Shown: positions 37,630 to 49,384 of the stretch, piece by piece | How the letters are laid out: every line of letters begins with the position of its first letter | How positions within the stretch are numbered: position 1 is the stretch's first letter | From: Ichthyophthirius multifiliis | Taxonomy: Eukaryota; Ciliophora; Oligohymenophorea; Hymenostomatida | Assembly: GCF_000220395.1 (NCBI RefSeq) | Contig: NW_004087459.1 | Coordinates: 62,001 to 126,000 of the forward strand | DNA: 64,000 nt | Direction: 5' to 3' | Notes under the pieces: model-generated | Database searches by the model: none | The model's input: only the letters and a program-made list of their open reading frames with translations | Told to the model about the DNA's origin: nothing | Translations under genes and position numbers: made by a program

Positions 37630-40384
37630 TCAATCTTTTAATTATTTATGTCTATTTTTAGTTTTTAATCTATAAAATAACTTAATAAATAAATAAAAAC
37701 CTATAAAAGCCTATTAAAATTTTCTAGCAATTTTATTTAAATTTATAAGTTTTTCTTCATAAATTTTTTCGAGTTCAAGAAGTCCTTTATTTTGCATAAA
37801 AATTTTTCCTTTTCCAAGTAAAATATCCCCTGATTAATTTGTTCCTTTGAAAATATTCTAAAACAATCTTTTTTTATTTAATGAAAAATAATAAAAAAAT
37901 ATATATATAATAAAATAAATATATATACTCTTTAGAAAGTGCATAAAAATCAACATTTTATTCTTACATTTATTACCAAGACCTAAAATCTTTAGCAGCA
38001 AAAGCATATCTACGATAAAATTATTAATAAGATTTTCTTATTGGAAATGATTATTTTCCAATTTTAATAGATTCTAATACTCCCAGAGATCTAACTTAAT
38101 CTAATAAATAAGTAGTTTTAAAAAGGTCTTTTTTTTTCTCATCATTAGGTTTAATACATCTAATAAAATGACATTCACATACCATAAGTTAATTTATGAG
38201 TATTTGTATTTCATTTCTGAATTTACTTCCTAGAGACTTGCCTTTTTATTATTGTTATTAGAAATCGTCCTAAGTTATTTAGAAAATAATTTTAAATAAA
38301 GCATCTGTTGAATGAGCTAAAGTATTAACAACTAAATTTTATAGACTATCTTGTTTTTTTTCCGTAAAGTTATTTACTGTATATTCAACGCCTTTAGAAG
38401 AATGAACAATTGTAAAAGTATGTTTACTTGCCATTTTGGGAGTTATAAAATGTTTATTATTTTTATTTGCTTGCCTTATTTTATTTAGAAATTTTTCATT
38501 ATTACCTTTCGTTTAACAAATATCATCTAAAATATTAAAAATACCATTTGGAGGTTAATCAAGTAAATTAATAATTGGTTTATTATCAGTGAAATTTAAA
38601 TATTATATGAATTCTTTTAATCCTTCATTAATAAATATTTATTCTTCTTACTTAAAAACATATTATATATATAATTATTATAGTTTCTCGTTTGTGTAAT
38701 TAATAAAAAACTATTCGAAACCGTTTTCTTTGAAAACTTCGAAACCGTAAATATCTAAAAGACCAATTTCTCCTTCCAAAGATTTATCGTTTTGTTAATT
38801 TGTTGGGGTTATATTCTCGTTTAATTTTTAAACTATCCAATTAAATAATTTCTCGTATAAATACTTTGATAATGTATCTTTTATATTTATACATTCTTAA
38901 AGATTTAAAGGACTTAGGTATTCTTGTTTATTTATTATTCTTAGTTTATTTGTTAAACCGTTTTAGAGAGCTTTTTTAATCTATTTTTAGTAATTGGCAT
39001 ATTTATTAGAATAGATCTTTATTTTATATTTCACAAGGATTATCATTTGTAAGTGTTTTTTAGTCAAATTTTAAATTTCCAAGTTTTAATATGGAGGATA
39101 TGCATTAAAATATAGAATCTATATATTAACTAAAACCTAAAACTTTGAGAGATTCTTCTAATTCATTATATAATTCAAAATCATTTAAAAGAGGGACATC
39201 AAAGCATTTCAATTTATTTAGATATTCAAATTCTTCTAGATTTACAGGTGTATTTATTTTGTATTTTATTAATTATTCTTTATTACATCCTTTTAAGAAA
39301 TAATAAAATATATGGAAGTTTCTTTCATGAAGTCCCTTTTTTTTTTAAATATTAGTTTTATTGTATGTTTACTTATTAGGTTATTCTTGCTTTTTCTAAT
39401 AAATAATTAACTATTTAAGCACCACTAATACTTCTGTCTTTTTATTTACTATCATAGTCACATATTTACCAAATCTACTCGAATTATCATTTCTTATTGT
39501 TTTTGCGTTCCCGAAAGCTTCCAAAATTGGATTACATCTTAAAATCTTGAAAAAAATAAATAAAAATTATTATCAATTTTATATTTTATTTTAAATAACT
39601 TTATCTTCTATAGAAGGTTGTCCTTTAATTTTTAAACAATAACTAGACTTTCTTCTCTAAATATTTAAATCTTTTATTCCAGTAAGCTTTTCTTAAGTAG
39701 TTTACATATTTTGTCCTAAAGAAGTTAAGAATTTCATGCAATATTTTGCATTTTCAGTCTTTCCAGCACCTGATTCGCCAGAAATAATAAGTGCCTAGTT
39801 TCTATTATTTTCAAAAAGATATTTATAAGCTTAAGCAGTAATTCCAAATACATGAGGTTGTAATTACTTATATAATGATTTATCTGAAGCGCTCTCTATA
39901 ATTGAAAAATATGTATTTAAAGTTTCCTAATCATATAACTTATCTATTGCTTTAAATGGATTTATAGCTATAAGAGTTGGACCTACATATGTATATATAT
40001 AATTTTATTAAAATCTCAATTTTAGGTTTTCTAATAATTCAGGTTCATTTAGAATATCCATATTTACCATATCTTAATATGTTTCTATTATTTCACTTCT
40101 TATTTATAATTTTGATGCATCTACTTCTTTTTATGATTTATCTTGTAATTATATTGTCGCTATATTTTTTTATTTATTGAAATTTACAATTCTGCATTTC
40201 ATAAATATTTCTTCAGTTGACTTTTCCTGGTTTATATTAATATTTTCTTATTAATAATATGCTAATTCATCTTTTTTTATTATAAATATATTTTTTATTT
40301 TGTTTTATACGTATTTTTGTGTTTATTACCTTTTATTATCCAGCTATAAGAATCATTATTTTCTTTGGCTTTATTGCTTAACAT
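37630..40384 (-). CDS. Myosin heavy chain, nearly tail-less
   Basis: An actin-based motor ATPase, about 850 residues. All head motifs are present: [13 protein letters not shown]-loop [14 protein letters not shown], switch I ending [10 protein letters not shown], switch [12 protein letters not shown], then NYTNEKLQQ, the actin-binding [11 protein letters not shown], the SH helix and [11 protein letters not shown], and the converter end [14 protein letters not shown]. After the converter there is only one IQ-like helix ([16 protein letters not shown]), and the protein stops at TGA 37630-37632, so there is no coiled-coil or cargo tail. Introns include one right after the ATG exon, one after the P-loop region (about 39548-39602) and one near 37868-37930. 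A one-base frame break lies in an A5 run at 39439-39443, between VNKK and the loop before SISGAQIVNYLLE. I read it as a missing base. Ciliate myosins of the divergent Tetrahymena class are the expected relatives. Confidence 0.92.
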
Positions 40385-40662
40385 TTATTTTAATTTAGGT
40401 TTATATTTTTGTTTATTTTTAATTTTATTAATTATTAATTTTTTTATTAATATTCATTATTTTTAAATTTATAAAATTTTATTAATTTATATAAAATAAA
40501 ATATTCATAATAAAAATATTAATTTTTTTTAAATAAAATATGTGAAATATTTTCATTTCATTTTTAATTGTTTCTCAAATGATTATTCCAAATCTTAAAA
40601 AAAATAATCACTAAATCTTTTAATTTAATTTTCTTTTATATTTTTTTATTAACTTTATAAAT

Positions 40663-43195
40663 TCATATCTCCATTTAATATACTTTATTTTTAATTTTAT
40701 TTTATATCTTCTTACTGATTATTTTTGTTTTAAACTAATTTTTCCTTTTTTATATTTTAAATCTAAATAATATATGTATATATATATATTTAATCATTTT
40801 TATATTATAAATATATTATACCAAGTTTTAAATAAAAATTTCTTCTTCTTCATCATAATCATCATCATTTTTTTTTATATTCAATGTATCTTATTTACTA
40901 ATAATATCTTATTTAATAAAATTCTTGTTTTCTTTATTTTAACTATTATTTTATTGAAAATCTTTTTTTTCTTATAATAAATTAACATTTTAAACAGTAA
41001 TTTATTATTAAATTTAAATAGTATTATGATAAATAGATTAATTTTAATTAATATTAGGTTATAATTCAGATTATATTTATAGATTTTCTTTCTAATTATC
41101 AAATTATTTTTATTCTCCATCCAAAATTTAGCTTATAGTAAAAGTTTTTTTTTCTAATTTTTAATAAAGAATTTCATCCAAAGTATTCTAACCTAAAATA
41201 TAATGACATAAAACATTATTTTTTTATCCAATTCTATGTGCTCTATCTTCAGCTTAGCACATAATAGCAGGGGTCCAATCGAGCTATGATAAAAATTTGT
41301 ATAATGTATATAATTTTAAAAAATATACTTCGGCAAATACAACATTTGAACTTGCTGTTAAGGTCAATCCAGTACTTGCAGCTGCCAAAGATAACAAAGC
41401 AACTTTTATATTAAGATTATTTTAGAATTCTTTTACCCTCTCAAATCTTTTTTCAGAAGATACATCGCCATCAATTCTAATAAGAGATACACATAATATT
41501 TAATTTAAAAATTATTATAAAATATTAAGAACTTATTTATGATATGCGAAAACAATAATCTTAAATATATAAAATATATAATAAATTATATAAAAAATAA
41601 ATAAATATATAAAAATAAATTATAAATAATAATTAATATTAATATAAATATAAATATAAATATAAATATAAACATTAATATTAATATTAATATTAATATT
41701 AATATTAATATTAATATAAATATTTTATAATATTACTTTAGTATTATTTTCTAATAAATTTTTAATATACTCTTTCACTTATTCAATTTTTGCTAATCCT
41801 GTAAGTTAATAACAAGAAGAAATTTCAAAAGATAATTTCATATCTTATTTATTTTTTATATTATTTTCTTCTTAAATTTATTTCTTTTAATTTTTTAATA
41901 TATCCTATATTTTATTCATGATATTTATATCTACATTTACAAAAATTTTTTTTCTTGTTTTTTAAGGTAATTAATTTAAGACATCATTTTTTAATCTTCT
42001 TATCATGATATTTTTCTTTAAAATATAATAAAGCTCTTTTTCATTAGAAGATCCATTATAATCAATTCCTGTTCCAAATCTTGCATTTTTTGGATCACAA
42101 TATCTATATCCAAATTATTAGAATGAATTAAAAATATCAGGCCTCAAAATATTTAATAAAGGATACATTTCTAAAGGTTTTGCGAAAAGAGGAGTACCTG
42201 TTAATAAAATTATATGTTATCTTGATTATAAATAGGGCAATAGTTACTAAGTTCTTTTAGCTCTAATATTTTTTAAATAATGAGCTTCATCTAAAATTGC
42301 TAAATGAAAATTTTCCAATTCTTTGAATATCTTACAGCTTATTTCATAAGAAGCTATAACTACCTATGCTTAATCACTTATTTATTAGTTTTTAGTTTAT
42401 ATTACATTTATTTCGTTTTCTTTAACAAACGTATTCCATTTTAACATTTCATCACGCCATACATATTTCTTTATTTTATATTTAAATTTTGTTAATTATT
42501 ATTATTTACTAATGAAGAAGGGCAAATAATAAGTATAGGCCAAGAGTTTTTAAAACATTAAGTAATGCAAACAGCTTATATTGTTTTTCCTACTCCCTTT
42601 AATTTTTTATACTATATAATTCTTTTTTTTATTATATACCATTTCATCGCCTATTAATATCCTTCCGTTATTTTTAATTGCAAAACATATGCCTTCTTTT
42701 TAAAATTCATAGAGTTTTTAAATTTAATTTTCATTCAAATATTAATTTAAGTTTATATTATTTATCTAATAACTATATGCGAAGTATAAATCATCACTTA
42801 CTTTAATCTAATACTCTTTTTATAAAACTAATTGTAGTATATGATATGGTATTTCTTCTACAGTTACTTCGTTATTAGTAAACTTTAAATTATATTTATT
42901 TAAATAATATATATTAAATTTTTTATATACTTCTTAAAGTATTAATGGGTATATTTTAAACTGTAATTCAAACCCTTTTAAATTGTAATTCCATTTTGCT
43001 TTAAATTGCTTAAATTTAAATATTTTAAAATCATAATTTTCAATTTTTATGATTACTAAATACGTTAATAATTTTCTAAATTTCAGGTGAACTTCTTATT
43101 ATTTTAATTAAAATATTTTAATCTGAGATTAATTATATTTAAACTTAAAATTATTTTATAGATTGAAAAGGTTTACTTTTTAATTAGTTTTGCAT
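40663..43195 (-). CDS. SMARCAL1-like SNF2 annealing helicase
   Basis: A DNA-dependent ATPase of the SMARCAL1/ZRANB3 group, which rewinds RPA-bound single-stranded DNA and remodels stalled forks. A short HARP-like region (NQFKAKWNYNLKGFE) precedes the SNF2 core. Motif I is ILIGDEMGVGKT (split by an intron exactly after DEM); CPSS is motif Ia; AILDEAHYLKN is motif II; LLTGTPLFAKP is motif III. The helicase-C half shows RIDGDVSSEKR, then LAAASTGLTLTASSNVVFAE and QAEDRAHRIGQ. A Gln/Asn-rich C-terminal extension with an acidic patch ends at TGA 40663-40665. About seven introns occur. One of them (41555-41740) contains a TTAATA array. Start ATG is at 43195. It lies about 3 kb from a UV-endonuclease gene, but no functional link follows from this. 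Confidence 0.92.
41643..41716. repeat. TATAAA / TTAATA tandem array in intron
   Basis: Units of ATATAA then ATTAAT repeat head to tail within a SMARCAL1-like gene intron. Confidence 0.8.
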
Positions 43196-43532
43196 TATTA
43201 ATGTTTTATTTGTATTTATATTTTCTAAAATAAAAAAATAAAAAATTAGAATGTAGAAACATTCTAATAAATTTTTACACAACAAATTAAAATTACAATT
43301 TAAAAGCAATTAATATATATATATATGATTATTATATTATTAAATAAATAATTTTTACATGTAAAAATCATATTATTTAAATTTTTATTTAATAGAAAAA
43401 ACACATAATTTATTGAGTCAAATTAAATATTAATAAATAATCATTAAATAACAATATTTTAAGAAATACAAAGAATATATTTACTTTTTTTAATATTTTA
43501 TTATATTAATTCAGTTTTATTAATTTAAAAAA

Positions 43533-44699
43533 ATGGTAATGAAAAGCAGTAAATTAGATAAATACGAAAAACTAGAGAAAATAGGAGAAGGTACATATGG
43601 TGTTGTCTACAAGGCAAAAGGTAAAAATTATTATTTTAAATTACAATTCTAATAAAATATAAATAAGATAAATAAACAAATTAATTATATGCATTAAAAA
43701 AAATTCGTCTTGAAAGTGAAGACGAGGGAATCCCTTCAACAGCTATAAGAGAAATATCCCTTTTAAAAGAATTATAACATATAAATGTTGTTAAGTAAAA
43801 AAATAAAATAGAAATAATTTTTTTATATCTTTTTAAAAAATCCTAAGACTTCATGATGTGATTCATTCAAATAAAAAATTAATTTTAGTTTTTGAATTTG
43901 TTGCTTAAGATTTAAAGAAATTCATGGTAGGATTTAAAGAAACTGGTTTGGATGCTAAAGTAGTGAAAAGTTTGCTTTATTAATTACTTAAGGGAATCGA
44001 AATATGTCATAAAAATAAAATCCTTCATAGAGACTTAAAACCTTAGAATTTATTAATATCTGATGTTAAATAAAATAAAAAAAATTAATTTTTTTTTTTT
44101 AAATAAAAAGGATGGAATTTTAAAATTAGCAGATTTTGGTTTGGCTAGAGCCTCAGGGATACCAGTTAAAAATTATACGCATGAAGTAGTTACTTTATGG
44201 TATAGACCTCCTGATGTTTTATTAGGATCTAAAAATTATTCTACTTCTATTGATATTTGGAGTGTTGGTTGTATTTTTGCAGAAATGGTTAATTTGAAAG
44301 CATTATTCCCAGGAAATTCAGATTCTGATTAATTAAAAAAATCTTTAAGATTACAGGCACTCCTAATGTGGAATAATGGATTGGCTTAGCTGATTTACCA
44401 GGATGGAAAGTATATATATATATTTTTTTTTAATTTGATTATTTTTATTATTTAGGAAGGAAATATTGAATAATTTTAAGGCGAACCTCTTCATAAAATT
44501 TGCACAAAATTAGATGAACTTGGAATAGATTTATTATCAGTATAATTTTTTATTGTTTTTAAATATTTATTTATATATATTTTCTTCAATTTAGAAAATG
44601 TTAAAATGCAATCCTTAAGAAAGAATAACTGCTAAAGATGCATTACTTCATCCTTATTTTAAAGATATTTTGGATGGAATAAAAAAAATATATTAATGA
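43533..44699 (+). CDS. PSTAIRE cyclin-dependent kinase with CDK5/Pho85-like P+1 loop
   Basis: A Ser/Thr kinase of 305 residues controlling the cell cycle or a CDK5-like process. Motifs: IGEGTYG (residues 17-23, with inhibitory-type Thr21/Tyr22), catalytic Lys40, the cyclin-binding helix PSTAIRE at 52-58, HRDLKPQN with Asp134, DFG at 151-153, and activation-loop Thr166 in [12 protein letters not shown]. The following PPDVLLG replaces the usual APE-type motif and is typical of CDK5 and yeast Pho85, as is [13 protein letters not shown]. Five introns (43621-43667, 43795-43847, 44065-44110, 44410-44455, 44540-44594) give exactly 306 codons including TGA 44697-44699. All residues needed for activity are present. 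Which ciliate CDK this is cannot be decided without a tree. Confidence 0.95.
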
Positions 44700-45079
44700 G
44701 GACAAAATTAAATATATAAATATTATGTAATATTAAACAAATAAAATTCTTAATTAAAGAGTTTATTTGTTATTTTTTTTTTATTATATAGATTTAAAAA
44801 TATATTGAACAATTAATTTTGAGTTTATTTTTTTTTTGGTTAATCATTTTATCTTTTATAAAATAAAAAAACAATAGCATTTTTAGTTATTAATTTAAAT
44901 TTTAAATTATTTTTAAATCAATCTAATTTATTTTTTATTTTAAAAAGTAGTTTTCCTTATGATAATATATATTATTTATATTATTCTTATTTTTTAAAAA
45001 AGATATATTGAATAAAACTAATATACTAATAATAATATTTATAAATTCGAAAAAAAAGTAAAAAATATATAAAATAAGC
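44700..45079. other. A/T spacer, likely promoter of SEH1
   Basis: Tandem plus-strand genes flank this stretch; no other signal is seen. Confidence 0.4.
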
Positions 45080-46126
45080 ATGCAAGTTTAATAATACAGT
45101 TAAATAATGAATATTTTTCATTAAGATTTAATTTATGATTTAGCTTTTGATTGTAAAAAATAAATAAAATAAAATAATAAAAATAAAAAAGGGTATGGCA
45201 AAAAATTAGCAACATGTTCAGATGATAAATTAATAAAAATATGGTAGAAAAATTCAGAAGGAGGTTGGGAATTATAAAGTTCAATCCAAACCGAAGATGG
45301 TCCTGTATGGAAGATAAAATGGGCACATCCATCTTTTGGGATAATGCTAGCTGCATGCTCAATAGACCGTTCAGTATATATATACGAGGAATTTAGAGAC
45401 ATAACATTAAATATGAATTCAAAATGGAAAATAACCAAATTATAAAGTGACAAAGAATAAATAGAGGATATAAAATTTGCACCTGAAAGTCTTGGTTTAG
45501 TCTTAACAGTAGCCTATTCAGATCGTTGTATAAGGAATTTTATTTTTAAAGACATGATAAATTTATAATTATATTCTACCCTTCCTGATATTTTATTAAA
45601 TATGCCTGTAAATTGTGTTTCTTGGAATAAAAATAGATTTGAGCCTGCTATGATAGCTATTGGATGCAAAGAATAAGAGTCAAAATAATATAATAGAGAT
45701 AATATAATGGAAATTCAATAAAATTGTTTTTGTATTTATATTTAAGATGAAAAAACTTAGTCTTTCAAAGAAATTAAGTTCTCTAATTAAGAATAAACGC
45801 ATAAATAAACTGTTAATGATGTTTCTTGGAGTTAATTGAATGGAAGATCTTTCCATTTAATTGCAACATGTGGGAAAGAAGGAGCTAAAATTTGGTATTT
45901 ATAATATAAATAAGATTCTATGCAGGTTTTATAAGTTTTTGATTTAAGTGGTTTTAATTTAATTAATGCTGAAGTATAAAAAATATCTTGGAATATTATG
46001 GGAAGCCTTCTTGCGACTTCTGATAGTAATAACGATATTACTCTTTATAAATCTTTTGGATATGGATAATGGAAAATGATTAAGTCTATTGAAGAATCAT
46101 AAAATAATGATAAAAATTAAAAATGA
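45080..46126 (+). CDS. SEH1: Nucleoporin SEH1 (WD40)
   Basis: A WD40 propeller subunit of the Nup107/Y-complex of the nuclear pore and of the SEA/GATOR2 complex. The 335-residue product has one intron (45153-45191). The order of family motifs is clear: HQDLIYDLAFDWYGKKLATC at the start, then DDKLIKIWQK, EDGPVWKIKWAHPSFG, ACSIDRSVYIYEE, DIKFAPESLGLVL, CVSWNKN, DVSWSQLNGRSFHLIATC and KISWNIMGSLLATSDSN. These match SEH1 better than its paralogue SEC13, because of the VWK-WAHPSFG and NGRSFH segments. As in other SEH1 proteins there are six blades; the seventh is normally completed by NUP85. It ends at TGA 46124-46126. Confidence 0.93.
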
Positions 46127-46387
46127 AAATTCTTTATTTAAATTTATTTATTCTTATATGTTTAAATAAGTTTATTTTTTTTGGAGTTAAATATTATTAT
46201 TTTTTTTAGAAAAAATGGCATTTATGTTAAAAATATTACAACTTTTGTATAGATAAGATATCATGAATTATAAAATTATAAAATAAAGAAAATTTAATAA
46301 TAGTATTTAGTATTTTTATGTTTTATAATTAAAAAATATAATCTAAATAATATATATATTAAAAATAATTAAATAGCTTCAAAAAAA

Positions 46388-46459
46388 GTACTAAATTATT
46401 TAATTTAGAAAAATAAAGAATTAAGTACTAAATTGTTTAATTTAGAAAAATAAAGAATT
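46388..46459. repeat. 37-bp tandem duplication
   Basis: Two near-identical 37-bp units starting GTACTAAATT lie head to tail (46388-46424 and 46425-46459) and differ at one base in the first 15, with a truncated end. They sit between SEH1 and the UVDE gene. Confidence 0.85.
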
Positions 46460-46475
46460 TCTTAAACTGGTAAAA

Positions 46476-46481
<6 letters not shown>

Positions 46482-46516
<35 letters not shown>
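46482..46516. repeat. Poly(A) tract upstream of UVDE gene
   Basis: A run of about 35 A precedes the ATG at 46537 by 20 bp; exact length is uncertain. Confidence 0.7.
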
Positions 46517-46523
<7 letters not shown>

Positions 46524-46536
46524 TCGAAATAAAAAA

Positions 46537-47673
46537 ATGACTTCCCATTAAGTACGATTGGGTTTATGTTGTTTAAGTTTATAATTATAAAAATTAGAAA
46601 ATCCAATATTTTGTGCTCGAACAATAACAAGACAAACATTCCAAAAATAAGGAAAACAAGAGGCATTAAATAGAGCATTATAGAATGTAAAAGATTTATC
46701 CAAAATAATAGAATGGAACGAAAAAAATGGTATAAAAGTTCTTCGCATAAGTAGCGATATGTTTCCTCGATCATTAGACGAATAATGTGGATATGAGATA
46801 GATTTCGCAAAAGACGATTTAAAAAAGGCGGGAGAATTAGCTAAAAAATACAATCATAGATTGACTTTTCATCCTGGATAATTTAATGTAGTAGGATCTC
46901 CAAATGAAAAAGCTTTTTAAGCAACAATTAAAGAGCTTACATAACATACTCAAATATTCTAATATATGGGTTTTTAAGAAAATCCTGACAGTGTAATTGT
47001 TTTACATGGAGGAGGCACTTATGGAGATAAAAAGGAGGCAGTTTAGCGATGGGTGGAAAACTTCGGAAGACTCCCTAAGGATGTTTAAAGGAAATTAGTA
47101 TTGGAGAATTGCGAAAAAAGTTATACTGTTAGAGATTGTTTAAACATTTCTTCAAAAGTTGAATCTAAATATGGGTTCGCACTTCCTGTTGTGGTAGATT
47201 CCCATCATTATGAATGTTATAATATATATCATAAAGATGAAAAATAAGAACCTATGGATAGTTTGATTAGGGAAGTTAGCTAAACTTGGATTAAAAGAGG
47301 AATTAGAATGAAAGTACATGTTTCAGAATAAGGAGAAGGGTAAGTAGGACATCATAGTGATTATATTAAAAAATTACCAGAATGCTTCCTTAATATTCCT
47401 AAAGATTTAAATATAGGTGTCGATATTATGGTTGAAGCAAAAATGAAAGAATTGGCTATTTTTAAACTTTATTCTATTTATCCGGAACTTAATTTAAGGT
47501 TAACAGAAAATAAAGATTAGGCTGTAGAGTCGTAAGTTGTTGATAAAAATTAGAAAAATAATAAAAAAAGTAATTAAAAAAAACTTCAATACAAAAAAAA
47601 TAAAATCTCGAGGAAATAGAAGAAGTATAATAATAAACTAAAAAAAGAGTTACTAGAAAAAGAATATGATTGA
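46537..47673 (+). CDS. UVDE: UV-damage endonuclease, UVDE/UvsE family
   Basis: A TIM-barrel, metal-dependent endonuclease that nicks DNA 5' to UV photoproducts and some abasic lesions. The 378-residue protein is encoded by one intronless exon, TGA 47671-47673. Family motifs: VRLGLCCLSL at the N-terminus, LRISSDMFPR, LTFHPGQFNVVGSP, IVLHGGGTYGDK, LVLENCEKSYT, VVVDSHHYEC, MKVHVSEQGEG with GHHSDYI, and VDIMVEAKMKE. The His, Glu and Asp metal ligands of the family (in HPGQF, LHGGG, LENCE, DSHH, VHVSEQ, GHHSDY and VEAK) are all present, so activity is expected. A Lys/Gln-rich tail of about 60 residues follows the barrel and may be a nuclear targeting region. The family is known mainly from bacteria and fungi. 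Confidence 0.95.
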
Positions 47674-47890
47674 TTTTGATTTATTTTAATATTAAAAAAT
47701 TATTTATATTTTAATATTATATCTCATATCTCCCTTTTTTAATTTTTTTTATAGATAAATTATTATTTTCAAATTCATGTTATTTTGTTTTTACTAAAGT
47801 TTATTTTTTTAGACACAATAAAAATATAATATATTTTTTTTATTAAAATATAAATTTTATTTAAAAAAAAGCAAACATATATATTATAAA

Positions 47891-49009
47891 TCATAAATTA
47901 ATACTATCAGTATATTATTATTCTGAATAAAATGTTTTTTTTGAATTTCTTTTATTAACTTCTATTTGATTACTTTATAAATTCTCCTATGTAAATTAAT
48001 AACTATCATTTGTATATTAATAATAGCTTTGTTTAGAGTCAAATGAATTTTTAATTGCTTTAGATTTAGAGTTTTAATCATTATTTTCTAATAAAATAGA
48101 ATTATTTAATACAAAATCTTCTTACTATTTTATTTCTTATTATTTTGCAAGGATTTTCTTTTTTTACTTTCTTTTTCTAAAATAAAATATTATTATTCCT
48201 GATAAACTAATTAAAATAAGTAAAACACCTACTAAGATGACTTTTAAATTAAAAATTAATTAATAATATATATATATATATATATATAAATACATATAAA
48301 ACATATATATATAAATATATATATATATTTTTATATATATATTATACTCGATTTAAATGCATAGTAATAAGAATATTCTAATTGTAGCTCAATATTATAT
48401 TCATAATAAAGCTATAAATAAGGATAATAAGCTCCTTCTAAGCAAGGATATTTTGTATTATCAATAATTATAGTTTTGCCTTCTAAATCTTAAAGATTTG
48501 ATTTAAATTTTTATTATTTTAAATATTTATTATCTTAATTTATTACTATATTTTCAACTTCCATACAAGTCTTTTAGAATTTCAAATTCTCTATATTAAT
48601 TTAATATTATTTTAATTATTCTGGATTATTAAAAACAAACAAATCAAAAGTTGAAGAATCAAATCTATTTTACTAAAAAAAAATAAAAATAAAAATAGAA
48701 TATTTTAAATATAAAGTAAAATAAAAATAATTTTAAAATATATTATTTCTAATTTATACGAATATTTTGATTTTAAACAAATATTAATAAGTCTTTATAA
48801 TTAAAATATTTCATTTTTACTATTTGTATTTATATTTCACCATCTTAAGACATTATCGATTTTTGATTATTCCAAAAATTATCGCTTTAAAATAATATTT
48901 AATGATAAAATCCACTTGCCATAGGTATAGTCCTTTAAAAATTTATTTATGCAATCCCTGTACATATTATTAAATAAGGTAATTATACTATTAAAATATA
49001 TTATATCAT
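47891..49009 (-). CDS. Single-pass type I membrane protein, unknown function
   Basis: I do not recognise a family. The N-terminus (ATG 49009) is hydrophobic (MIQYILIVQLPYLIICTG), consistent with a signal peptide. An ectodomain of about 220 residues follows with a few Cys (CMEVENI, YPCLEGAYYPY). After a TA-rich intron (about 48243-48349) there is one strong membrane helix (VILVGVLLILISLSGIIIFY), followed at once by RKRKQKKK, a clear stop-transfer. The cytosolic tail is about 100 residues of Gln/Asn/Ser, ending TDSINL, TGA 47891-47893. A second intron lies near 48673-48760. Such proteins are abundant in ciliates; a surface receptor or adhesion role is only a guess. The start codon overlaps a possible terminator of the upstream LRR gene. 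Confidence 0.65.
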
Positions 49010-49384
49010 TTAATGCAAATAAAATATTATTATATAAAAATATTTCTCTTTTTAATAAAAAATATATTAATATAAATTTTTATATATTAATATTTTTTTT
49101 GTAAAAAATTAAAATGAAGATGTTTAATATATATAAAAATAAATACATATATTTATGAAATTTTTAATTATTCTTTTACATTACTTTATAATAGTATTTT
49201 TAATATATATCCTTTTTTTATTTTTCTATTTATTTATTAATCATATTTAATATGATATAAGTTTTGGTAATTTTTTTCTTATTTTATTTTTTAATTATTA
49301 ATAATTTTATTTTCCTCCTACTTAGGTTAACCTTATATTTAAAATAAAATATAAATAGTAAAACATTTATTTTACAAAAAATCT

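Noticed and set aside
40774-41120. Short hydrophobic plus-strand and Lys-rich minus-strand frames
   Set aside because: They overlap the Gln/Asn-rich C-terminal extension of the SMARCAL1-like gene in other frames.
43020-43080. Frame shift at an A5 run in the SMARCAL1-like N-terminus
   Set aside because: A 57-nt intron from GTATTTAG to TTTAAG restores the frame at the HARP-like region.
46517-46853. Minus-strand frames opposite the UVDE start
   Set aside because: They are antisense to a strongly conserved coding exon.
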